Part shown: positions 7,454 to 13,762 of the stretch, piece after piece
Layout of the letters: every line of letters starts with the position of its first letter
Position numbering within the stretch: the stretch's first letter is position 1
NCBI GenBank assembly: GCA_002690445.1
Contig: NZER01000219.1
Span: 1-15,824 of the forward strand
Length of the DNA: 15,824 nt
Direction: 5' to 3'
Origin: Candidatus Pacearchaeota archaeon
GTDB taxonomy: Archaea; Nanoarchaeota; Nanoarchaeia; Pacearchaeales; GW2011-AR1
The notes under the pieces: generated by a model
The model's input: only the letters and a program-made list of their open reading frames with translations
Databases searched by the model: none
Told to the model about the DNA's origin: nothing
Translations under genes and position numbers: made by a program

Positions 7454-8244
7454 TGGCACTGAAAGTATCAACACAACCGACCGCCGAGCCGATATCGTTG
7501 GCCGAGGCAAAACTGCATTTGCGCGTCGATCATACGACCGATGACAACCTAATAACGACATTGATCCAGGTCGCCCGCGAATGGTGCGAGCAATTTCAGA
7601 ACCGCGCATATATCACCCAGTCGATAACTTTGACGCTTGATAAATTTCCGACTTTTTTCACCCTGCCGCGACCGCCATTGCAATCGGTGACGAGCATAAA
7701 ATATATCGACTCCGACGGCAGCCAGCAGACCTTAGGCACCAGCGTTTATGATGTCGACACCCAGTCGACACCGGGCCGGATCGCCCTGGCATACGGCCAG
7801 AGCTGGCCGATCATCCGCGGCGATATAAATTCGGTCGAAGTCATTTATAAAGCCGGCTACGCATCGCCAGCAACATCGACATTTGGTTCCGATATTTTAA
7901 CCGTCGCCAGCCGGACGTTTACCGATGCCGATATCATACGCCTGACGACAACCGCCGGCGATTTACCGGATCCGCTGGCGGCCTATACAGACTACCACGT
8001 TCGCGATTATTCCAGTAATACGTTCAAACTGGCAGCGACCGCCGGAGGTGCGGCGATAACATTAACCGACGATGGGACCGGGACGCATTATGTCGGGGTT
8101 GTACCGGGCAGAGTGATCGCGGCGATGAAACTGCTTATCGGCCATCTCTACGAACATCGCGAGCAAGTGTCCGAAACCAATCTGAAAGTAACACCGATGG
8201 CGGTCAGATCGCTTTTAAGTTTCGATCGGGTTATGGATATATAA
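7453..8244 (+). CDS. Head-tail connector, gp6-like, with inserted beta domain
   Basis: This protein belongs to the gp6-type connector ring that binds under the portal. Residues 1 to about 138 follow the family: TAEPISLAEAKLHLRVDHTT, DDNLITTLIQVAREWCE and FQNRAYITQSITLTL, then LPRPPLQSVTSIKYID and the VEVIYKAGY strand. The family's last helices reappear at 217-263 (VPGRVIAAMKLLIGHLYEHRE, then MAVRSLLSFDRVMDI). Between them, residues about 139-216 are an insert: DILTVASRTF, DIIRLTTTAGDLPDPLA, YTDYHVRDYSSNTFKLA, DDGTGTHYV. This is a small beta module seen in other phage structural proteins. At 263 residues the protein is longer than usual connectors of roughly 100-200. The start overlaps the previous stop (TAATG). 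Confidence 0.85.
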   Translation: MALKVSTQPTAEPISLAEAKLHLRVDHTTDDNLITTLIQVAREWCEQFQNRAYITQSITLTLDKFPTFFTLPRPPLQSVTSIKYIDSDGSQQTLGTSVYDVDTQSTPGRIALAYGQSWPIIRGDINSVEVIYKAGYASPATSTFGSDILTVASRTFTDADIIRLTTTAGDLPDPLAAYTDYHVRDYSSNTFKLAATAGGAAITLTDDGTGTHYVGVVPGRVIAAMKLLIGHLYEHREQVSETNLKVTPMAVRSLLSFDRVMDI

Positions 8245-8266
8245 TAATTTAGCGGGAAAGTTTTAA

Positions 8267-8584
8267 ATGCAAGCGGGAAAATTGAGACATCGGATCACTT
8301 TGCAAACCGCATCGACGGCCAAAGATGGTTACGGCGAGGACATCCAGACGTTTGGAACATTAGCCACCGTCTGGGCGTCGATCGAGCCGCTGCGAGGCCG
8401 CGAGCTTTTACTGGCCCAGCAAATATCCGCCGAGATAACGTTTCGGATTCGGATCCGGTATAACGCATCGCTCGCAGCAGAGGACCGGGTCATATTCGGG
8501 TCGCGAACGTTCGAAATAATAGCGGTTCTCAATAAAGACGAGCGAGACGAGCAGATCGAGCTGATGGCAAAAGAGGTTCTCTAA
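8267..8584 (+). CDS. Head closure protein (SPP1 gp16-like / head-tail joining family)
   Basis: The 105-residue protein belongs to the head-closure family that forms the ring below the connector and keeps packaged DNA inside. Family features are clear: AGKLRHRITLQT at the start, WASIEPLRGRELLLAQQ (36-52), ITFRIRIRYN (56-65), and RVIFGSRTFEIIAVLNKDERDEQIELMAKEVL to the end. Length is typical. The ribosome site is weak (GGGAAAG around 8254-8260), with a 22-base gap after the connector gene. The gp10-like gene starts one base after its stop, so the neck genes are probably translated together. Confidence 0.9.
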   Translation: MQAGKLRHRITLQTASTAKDGYGEDIQTFGTLATVWASIEPLRGRELLLAQQISAEITFRIRIRYNASLAAEDRVIFGSRTFEIIAVLNKDERDEQIELMAKEVL

Positions 8585-8585
8585 G

Positions 8586-9059
8586 ATGATCGATATGATG
8601 CTCGAAGGAGCTGCCGAGCTGGAAAAAACGCTTTTGCGATTAGAGAAAAAGACCGCAAAAAAGGTTGTCAGAAAAGCCGTTCGAGCTGGTGCGAAACCGA
8701 CCCTTACAACCGCCAAAAATAATGCCGCCTCGATGGTTGGCGGCAAAATGGGCGCACTGATAAAAAAGAATATTGTTATTAAGGCTTACAAAAAACAAAG
8801 GTCCGGATCATTCGCCCTGGCGGTACGGATGCGTTCGGGCGTCGCAGAGTTCATCCATATTACCGCTGACGGCGAGAGATATTATATTCCAATGGCGATC
8901 GAATACGGTCACGCGCTGCCGGGAGCTGGCGGCGGTAAGAGTAAAGATGTTGTCGCGGTGCCGTTTATGCGAAATGCCATCGGCATCGGAATACCGCAGG
9001 CAAAGCGGATAATTAAAAACGAGATCGTCAAAGGTATCAATCAGCTTGCAAAGACATAA
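8586..9059 (+). CDS. HK97 gp10-like tail completion / neck protein
   Basis: The 157-residue product matches the HK97 gp10-like family: an N-terminal amphipathic helix pair (ELEKTLLRLEKKTAKKVVRK, 11-30, then AVRAGAKPTLTTAKNNA), a central beta part (FALAVRMRSG, then EFIHITADGERYYIPMAIEYG) and the characteristic VPFMRNAIG. Members act at the head-tail interface or as tail-completion proteins, next to the tail terminator. Here the terminator gene is displaced by about 3 kb by the accessory cassette at 9080-12017. The gene starts one base after the head-closure stop, with AAAGAGG upstream as possible SD. Confidence 0.88.
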   Translation: MIDMMLEGAAELEKTLLRLEKKTAKKVVRKAVRAGAKPTLTTAKNNAASMVGGKMGALIKKNIVIKAYKKQRSGSFALAVRMRSGVAEFIHITADGERYYIPMAIEYGHALPGAGGGKSKDVVAVPFMRNAIGIGIPQAKRIIKNEIVKGINQLAKT

Positions 9060-9079
9060 AAAAATGGAGATTAATATAA

Positions 9080-9358
9080 ATGACAACAGATGAAAAAGTT
9101 GACAAAATATTAGAAATCGTTCTGCCGCTGGTTCCGATGGTTCAGTCACACGATCAAACTTTGTACGGCAACGGACAGCCGGGCCTAAAAGAAGAAGTGG
9201 CCCTGACAATGCAAAGGCAAAATGATTGTCCGGCCCGCAAGGCCGTCACCGCCGAGGGTAAACGGCTCAACTTAGCTTATGCGGCCCTGGTGGTTGCTGT
9301 TATAAGCTGCATCGCATCTGCGGTATTCGGGGCGGTGAGTTTTTTTACGCAAAAATAA
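9080..9358 (+). CDS. Small single-helix membrane protein
   Basis: The 92-residue protein has a polar, helical N-terminal half (MTTDEKVDKILEIVLPLVPM onward), a 'TLYGNGQPGLKEEV' segment (27-40), and one hydrophobic helix at about 65-89 (LNLAYAALVVAVISCIASAV), ending in FFTQK. The LYGNG-PGL segment before a C-terminal membrane helix recurs in small phage membrane proteins whose role is mostly unestablished; some are annotated holin-like. It has one transmembrane segment, cytoplasmic N-terminus likely. GGAG (9066-9069) lies 10 bases before the ATG. Its stop overlaps the next small gene (TAATG). No endolysin is visible nearby, so a lysis role is only a possibility. Confidence 0.7.
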   Translation: MTTDEKVDKILEIVLPLVPMVQSHDQTLYGNGQPGLKEEVALTMQRQNDCPARKAVTAEGKRLNLAYAALVVAVISCIASAVFGAVSFFTQK

Positions 9359-9537
9359 TGAATTGCCCAAAGCAAATCCTGATTGAAATGGCTCGGCTAA
9401 ACCTTCTGCTGCGAGACGAAGCTGCCAGCGACCAGGCCAGGGCGGCTATAGAAGATCAAAGAAAAATGATCTTGAAATTACATGTTGTTTTTAATAGAGA
9501 TCTAAAAATTAAAGAGTGCGAAGTTAAAGATTATTAA
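9358..9537 (+). CDS. Small 59-residue protein, unknown function
   Basis: This short frame fills the 180 bases between the membrane protein and the phosphoesterase exactly. Its ATG overlaps the upstream stop (TAATG, 9356-9360) and its TAA ends one base before the next ATG at 9539. The product begins MNCPKQILIEMARLNLLLRD and ends KIKECEVKDY. It is helical, charged and coiled-coil-like, with two cysteines near the ends (residues 3 and 54) and no membrane segment. I do not recognise it. The case for it being a gene rests on the perfect fit and the coupling on both sides; no separate SD is evident. Confidence 0.6.
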   Translation: MNCPKQILIEMARLNLLLRDEAASDQARAAIEDQRKMILKLHVVFNRDLKIKECEVKDY

Positions 9538-9538
9538 G

Positions 9539-10459
9539 ATGTCAAGAATACGCTCAATGCACATAGCCGATCCGCATTACAGAGATGTTCTCACCTCCGG
9601 GGCGCCCTGGTGGGGCGCTCTCGATATTCGTACAGCCGGACCTCATGCGGCGACTAATATCGCAGCCGCGGCAACCGAAGCGGAATCCCAAAGCGCTGAC
9701 TACTTCGCGAATATGGGAGATATAGTTCATCGTTCGCAGAATGGTAATGTTCAGACGGCTATCGCGGCCGCTGAAGATGCGGTTGATAGCAACTTTTCAA
9801 GTGATGCTTTTCACGTTTTAGGCAACCATGAATGTATCCTGGATAACAGCGGAAACAGTTTTGCGAACTATAAGGCCGAGGTTGCTATGCCAGCTGCCGC
9901 AACGTCCTGGTCAACCGGCCTGCCGGCAAACTGGCCCACCAATACCGCTTATTACAAAGATATAAAAGGTGTAAGAATCGTTGCCCTGGCTCCAAGTGAT
10001 GAACTACCGGACGATCCTGCCAGAACAGCACATCGGACTTTTTTATCAAATGAGGCTTTCGATACCGATCTGCCGATCATGGTTTTAAGCCATTATTATC
10101 TGGCGAACACTTATACTAATCCGGTCAACGGTGAAGCATACGCGACCGATTATGCGGCAATCGTAACACTAATGGAGGCGGCGAACGTCCAGGTCGTCCT
10201 GCAAGCTCACATGCATGTCGTCACCGGCTATGCTCCGTTATATTACAAAGCAAACGGTATCCAGTATTTCAGCCTCCGAGGCGCGTTACTGGCCCTGGTT
10301 ACCGGCGAGGATCCTGGCGTGGCGTATTCAGCTTATTATATGTTTGATACGATTTTTAACGCAGTTAAAAACGATTCCGGAAAAATGGAAGCAAATGTCC
10401 AAGTGACCGGCTATTTACAAGGGACGAGTAAAAGTTATGATTCTTTTTTAGTGGCATGA
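9539..10459 (+). CDS. Calcineurin-like metallophosphoesterase
   Basis: The 306-residue enzyme carries the dimetal phosphoesterase signature in order: ADPH (D11, H13), MGDIVH (D61), LGNHE (N96, H97), LSHYY (H185) and QAHMHV (H224, H226). The last motif is usually GHxH; here the Gly is Ala, while both His ligands are kept, so activity is likely. The substrate cannot be read from sequence: phosphodiesters or phosphomonoesters in nucleotides, nucleic acid or cell-surface polymers are all options. There is no signal peptide. It lies inside the structural module, starting one base after the 59-residue gene and overlapping the next as ATGA. A virion-borne enzyme acting on the cell envelope, or an intracellular counter-defence enzyme, are both possible. 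Confidence 0.9.
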   Translation: MSRIRSMHIADPHYRDVLTSGAPWWGALDIRTAGPHAATNIAAAATEAESQSADYFANMGDIVHRSQNGNVQTAIAAAEDAVDSNFSSDAFHVLGNHECILDNSGNSFANYKAEVAMPAAATSWSTGLPANWPTNTAYYKDIKGVRIVALAPSDELPDDPARTAHRTFLSNEAFDTDLPIMVLSHYYLANTYTNPVNGEAYATDYAAIVTLMEAANVQVVLQAHMHVVTGYAPLYYKANGIQYFSLRGALLALVTGEDPGVAYSAYYMFDTIFNAVKNDSGKMEANVQVTGYLQGTSKSYDSFLVA

Positions 10460-10827
10460 TGGAAATTACGATCCCGACAAAAGAAGAATTAAAAACCATG
10501 ACCAGAGTCCAGCAGCGAGAGCGCCGCAAACAGCTTATGGCGATGCCGCTGGAATGGCTTATAGAAAACCCATTGTGTCCGGACTGCCGACCTGGAATAA
10601 ATTATATCTGCTGTATTCCATGCAGAGGAATAGCTCGATATGAAGAAGGGGAACTCGAAAAGCGATTCAGTGAAGATGAGATTAAGGAAATAAAATCGAT
10701 GCTGGTAGGACCGAATAGTTTTCTTGGAGAGAATGGTTGTATATTACCCCGAAAGCTAAGAGCTGAAATATGTTTAAGGTATATGTGTAATTTTAGGGCT
10801 AAACAAACTATTAAAAGGAGTTCATAA
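10456..10827 (+). CDS. Cysteine-rich, probable metal-binding protein
   Basis: The 123-residue protein has a basic helical start (TRVQQRERRKQLMAMPLEWL) and eight cysteines: CPDC (41, 44), CC-x-x-C (52, 53, 56), and then C95, C106 and C111 in GENGCILPRKLRAEICLRYM followed by C111. The last group resembles the 'G-C-x-LP-x-x-R-x-x-x-C' pattern of YkgJ/DUF3109-type proteins thought to bind zinc or an Fe-S cluster. I did not match it to a defined family. The start overlaps the phosphoesterase stop (ATGA, 10456-10459), and its own stop overlaps the next start (TAATG), so the three are likely co-translated. Base composition is more AT-rich than in flanking genes by eye. Confidence 0.6.
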   Translation: MMEITIPTKEELKTMTRVQQRERRKQLMAMPLEWLIENPLCPDCRPGINYICCIPCRGIARYEEGELEKRFSEDEIKEIKSMLVGPNSFLGENGCILPRKLRAEICLRYMCNFRAKQTIKRSS

Positions 10828-12017
10828 TGCCTTTGGTTTTAGAAACAGTCGATACGGATGGGGTTGATTTGAATACCGCCGGTTTTGGTCACAAACAAAC
10901 CACCGTATGTAATTGGACGAATAGTGAGGGAAGGGATGTTCTTGCGCAGTTTCGATGTAAAATAGGCGTAACCGGCGGTGCATTAGCGGCTGGCTTGACA
11001 AATTTCCAGGCTCGTTTTGATTGGCTAAATGGTGCTACCGACGAGGGCGGTTATGCTAAAGTATCAGAAGCAAAATCAGTTGCTGCCGATACGATTTTCT
11101 GGATGAAGTTCGGGCCTTATCTTGTGAAATCCGCCGAGCAGATACGAATACAAGTTTACAGCGATGACGCAAACGACACAGATATCGATATTGATACAGA
11201 GGTGATAGATGTCCAGGCAGATGTTCAGCTTATGGGCGCCGCGGTCGGCCTGGTCGGTGCTGGAAGTACGACGACACAGTTTACACTTTCAACCGCCTTT
11301 GTTGGCACAGCCGATGCTTATGTTGGCGAATATATAGCGGTTACAGACGCCGGCGATGGCAATAGCGAAGTTCGGCTAATTACAAATTATACAGCCGGTC
11401 GAGTAATAACAGTTAGCAGGCCATTTTCATTTACACCGGCAGCGAACGATGTCGCTGTTATGCAACCGGCCGCCTATGGAGGTTTGGTAGGCAACCTCAA
11501 TACGCTTGTTTCGAGTTGGGGATCAGAGACAACAACGGTATTTAGGTTAGATGCCGGAGAAACAGCAAACGATGCCTATAACGGAATGCTTGTCTCCGTA
11601 ACAGATGTCACTGATTTACTTACCGAGATTCGCCGAATTGTAAATTATGATGGCAGCAATAAAGAGATCACAGTTGACAGGGCCTTTAGTTTTACGCCGA
11701 CAAATGACGACAGAGTACAAATTCATTCCGTCGGTTATGCAGATGTGAATGTTACTCATGTTCTGGCCGCCACACCGACATCCGCTGCGGGAATCGTCAC
11801 CGCCTTGATGGCCGACACCGGTTTAACAGAAGGTGGAACCTGGACGGTCGAAAAAATCCTAAAAATAATGGGCGCCTGGGCCGGCGGAAAATGGCAGGAT
11901 AAATCCGGGTCGCCTGGAACCTACGAGGTTCTCGATGCCGAGGACGCCACGACGGTGATCATGGAAGTAACACCTTCGGCAACAACGCCGCAAAAGACAG
12001 TTTCGGTACAAATATAA
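10827..12017 (+). CDS. Beta-repeat putative tail or appendage protein
   Basis: The 396-residue protein has an N-terminal beta-rich domain (1-130), then two homologous repeats at about 148-217 and 235-304. Each has a TTT-x-F-x-L strand, a D/NDAY-x-G turn with a V-S/A-VTD strand, an EVRLITNY / EIRRIVNY strand, and ITV-x-R-x-FSFTP. This module is common in phage fibre, baseplate and virion proteins. The C-terminal end (TVEKILKIMGAWAGGK, YEVLDAEDATTVIMEVTP) resembles the ends of other phage-surface proteins. No catalytic motif is visible. A good AAGGAG lies near 10813-10819 and the ATG overlaps the upstream stop. A structural role, perhaps an appendage partnering the cassette, is inferred. Confidence 0.55.
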   Translation: MPLVLETVDTDGVDLNTAGFGHKQTTVCNWTNSEGRDVLAQFRCKIGVTGGALAAGLTNFQARFDWLNGATDEGGYAKVSEAKSVAADTIFWMKFGPYLVKSAEQIRIQVYSDDANDTDIDIDTEVIDVQADVQLMGAAVGLVGAGSTTTQFTLSTAFVGTADAYVGEYIAVTDAGDGNSEVRLITNYTAGRVITVSRPFSFTPAANDVAVMQPAAYGGLVGNLNTLVSSWGSETTTVFRLDAGETANDAYNGMLVSVTDVTDLLTEIRRIVNYDGSNKEITVDRAFSFTPTNDDRVQIHSVGYADVNVTHVLAATPTSAAGIVTALMADTGLTEGGTWTVEKILKIMGAWAGGKWQDKSGSPGTYEVLDAEDATTVIMEVTPSATTPQKTVSVQI

Positions 12018-12018
12018 A

Positions 12019-12759
12019 ATGGCTATTTTCTCCAATAGTGTAGTTGCCCTGGCCACCGGCGGGGTTTTATTGAACGTCACTTTACCGACGGCACCGACGA
12101 TCTCGGCGGCGGTCGATAATGGCGACCAGGATTCGATAACGGTTACAGTTGTCGGAACCGGTACGATCCAGCTTTATTATCGGCTGCGAAACGGCACAAC
12201 CTGGACCACCGGAAATACCCGCTCCGGCAACGGCGATATAACCGAAACCGGCCTCGATGACGCCAACTGGTACGAGTTTTATATAACCGACACAATCAAC
12301 AGCGTCGAATCGACTCCGTCGGCGATAACGATGGCCCACTTAGCCGGCGTCGGTGACACTACCATCGAGACGGCCCTATTTACGATCTTAGATGGCGACG
12401 CCGACACCGAAGCGATCGTCGGCGCGAGGATCTATCCGGCGATCGTTTACCAGACCGCAGATCTGCCGGCAGTTACTTTCCAGCAAATTTCCGGGGCCAG
12501 AACGCATACAGCCGGCGGCCCGATATCGCTGGCGAATCCGAGGTTCCAGGTCAACTGCTGGGCGGAGACCTACGCCGAGAGCCGCCAGTTAGCCGAGACG
12601 GTTCGCAAATGCCTCGATGGCTATTCCGGCACCGTAAACACCAGGGCCATCGACAATATCGCTTTAGATAACGAACTGGACACTTTCAAATGGATAGACA
12701 GCAAAAAAGTTTATGGCAAAATGCTGGACTTTATCGTCTGGTTCCATGAAGCCACTTAA
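12019..12759 (+). CDS. Tail terminator (DUF3168) with N-terminal FN3-like domain
   Basis: Residues about 113-246 are a clear DUF3168 tail terminator/completion protein: TTIETALFTILDGDAD, VGARIYPAIVYQTADLPAVT, QQISGARTH, ANPRFQVNCWAETYAESRQL, then the C-terminal VYGKMLDFIVWFHE. Such proteins cap the tail tube and join it to the neck. Residues about 24-105 look like a fibronectin type III or Ig-like domain (LPTAPTISAAVDNGDQDSIT, IQLYYRLRNGTTW, TETGLDDANWYEFYITDT). Typical DUF3168 proteins are about 120-140 residues, so this is a fusion. An internal ATG at 12331 (residue 105) lies at the junction but has no SD. The gene begins one base after the previous stop. Confidence 0.85.
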   Translation: MAIFSNSVVALATGGVLLNVTLPTAPTISAAVDNGDQDSITVTVVGTGTIQLYYRLRNGTTWTTGNTRSGNGDITETGLDDANWYEFYITDTINSVESTPSAITMAHLAGVGDTTIETALFTILDGDADTEAIVGARIYPAIVYQTADLPAVTFQQISGARTHTAGGPISLANPRFQVNCWAETYAESRQLAETVRKCLDGYSGTVNTRAIDNIALDNELDTFKWIDSKKVYGKMLDFIVWFHEAT

Positions 12760-12784
12760 TAACTAAGAACAAAAAAAACAGACC

Positions 12785-12816
12785 AAAGGGTCGGCAACGT
12801 TGCCGGCCCTTTTTTT
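12785..12816 (+). terminator. Strong terminator-like hairpin before the tail tube genes
   Basis: GGGTCGGC (12788-12795) pairs with GCCGGCCC (12802-12809) including one G-U, around loop AACGTT. Three As before it (12785-12787) can pair with the first Ts. Seven Ts follow (12810-12816). This is a textbook intrinsic terminator form on the + strand. It sits between tail terminator and tube genes in an otherwise continuous operon, and the following 21-base block matches the pre-capsid element. Confidence 0.75.
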
Positions 12817-12828
12817 ATTGCGCAAAAA
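12808..12828. repeat. Shared 21-base block, copy 2 (before first tail tube gene)
   Basis: This block is identical to 3184-3204: CC, seven Ts, ATTGCGC and five As, with the palindrome TTGCGCAA at 12818-12825. It lies 38 bases before the tube ATG, against 15 in the capsid copy, so its distance to the start codon is not conserved. No plausible -10 box is seen 16-18 bases downstream of TTGCGC. Confidence 0.7.
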
Positions 12829-12865
12829 CAAAATTTCACTTTTTGAAAATTTAGGAGAGATAAAA

Positions 12866-13273
12866 ATGGCAGATGGAATTACAGGGTTCGGGACAACTAT
12901 AGCCGGCGGGACTACCGGCACGATCGCCCATGTCCTGAATATCTCAATATCCGGTCCGACGGTAGATGATATCGATCTAACCAGTTCCGATTCAACCAAC
13001 CGGTTCAAAGCCTATGTCGCCGGTATGATCGACCCAGGCGAGATAACCGTTGATGTTTGTTATGACGGCTCGGCCAGCGGCACCGCCGACGATGTCATGG
13101 GTAACTTCGGCGCCACCGACGAGGTATGGACAATAACATTTACCGATACGTCGACCTGGGTTTGCAACGGCTATATCAAATCAGCCACTTTCGGGGCGCC
13201 ATACGATGGCAAGGTTACATCGACGATCACAATCAAACTCACAGGCGAGCCTACCTATACCGACGTCGCATAA
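12866..13273 (+). CDS. Major tail tube protein, copy 1
   Basis: The 135-residue protein fits the phage tail tube family: a short beta-rich protein with VLNISISGPTVDDIDLTSSD (23-42), a YVAGMIDPGEITVDVCYDGS stretch (50-69) and WTITFTDTSTWVCNGYIKSA. Tube proteins stack as hexameric rings round the tape measure. ATG 12866 has AGGAGA (12853-12858) at 7 bases. An upstream in-frame TTG at 12800 lies in the terminator-like hairpin and adds unrelated sequence absent from copy 2, so I reject it. Position just before the G/GT chaperones and tape measure confirms the assignment. It is about three quarters identical to the next gene. Confidence 0.88.
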   Translation: MADGITGFGTTIAGGTTGTIAHVLNISISGPTVDDIDLTSSDSTNRFKAYVAGMIDPGEITVDVCYDGSASGTADDVMGNFGATDEVWTITFTDTSTWVCNGYIKSATFGAPYDGKVTSTITIKLTGEPTYTDVA

Positions 13274-13314
13274 AAAAACACAATCTACTCTAAAGAATTA
13301 AGGAGAAAACCAAA

Positions 13315-13728
13315 ATGGCAGATGGAATTACCGGGTTCGGGACAACCCTGGCGGGCGCGTCGACATTATCCGGCGACGCGGCCCATGTAATGAACATATC
13401 AATTTCCGGCCCGACGGTAGATGATATCGATCTAACCAGTTCCGACTCGACCAGTCGATACAAAGCCTTCGCAGCTGGTATGATCGATGCAGGCGAGATA
13501 ACGTTTGATGTTTGTTACGATGGCTCATCGGGCGGAACATGCAACGAAGTCATGGGCAATATCGGCGGCAGCGACGAGGCATGGACGGTCACATTCACCG
13601 ACACTTCGACTTGGGCATGTAACGGTTACATCAAATCAGCCACGATCGGGGCGCCATACGATGGCAAGGTTACACAATCGATAACCCTTAAGCTGACCGC
13701 CGGACCGACTTATACCGACGTCGCATAA
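13315..13728 (+). CDS. Major tail tube protein, copy 2 (tandem duplicate)
   Basis: The 137-residue protein aligns with copy 1 over its whole length, at roughly 105 matching residues by eye. The ends are nearly the same (MADGITGFGTT at the start, PTYTDVA at the end). Differences cluster at residues 12-22 (a two-residue indel) and at scattered hydrophobic positions, mostly conservative. Stretches of 35 bases (12956-12990 and 13411-13445) and 29 bases (13191-13219 and 13646-13674) are identical in DNA, suggesting recent duplication or gene conversion. It has its own AGGAG (13301-13305) 9 bases before the ATG but no hairpin. Both frames are intact, so both proteins are probably made. Confidence 0.86.
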   Translation: MADGITGFGTTLAGASTLSGDAAHVMNISISGPTVDDIDLTSSDSTSRYKAFAAGMIDAGEITFDVCYDGSSGGTCNEVMGNIGGSDEAWTVTFTDTSTWACNGYIKSATIGAPYDGKVTQSITLKLTAGPTYTDVA

Positions 13729-13762
13729 AAAAAAGAAACGCATAAAAAAAGGAAGAAATAAC

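Noticed and set aside
12800..12865. Extended N-terminus of tail tube copy 1 from TTG 12800
   Set aside because: It lies in the hairpin, and the tandem copy begins with the identical MADGITGFGTT directly after its own SD.
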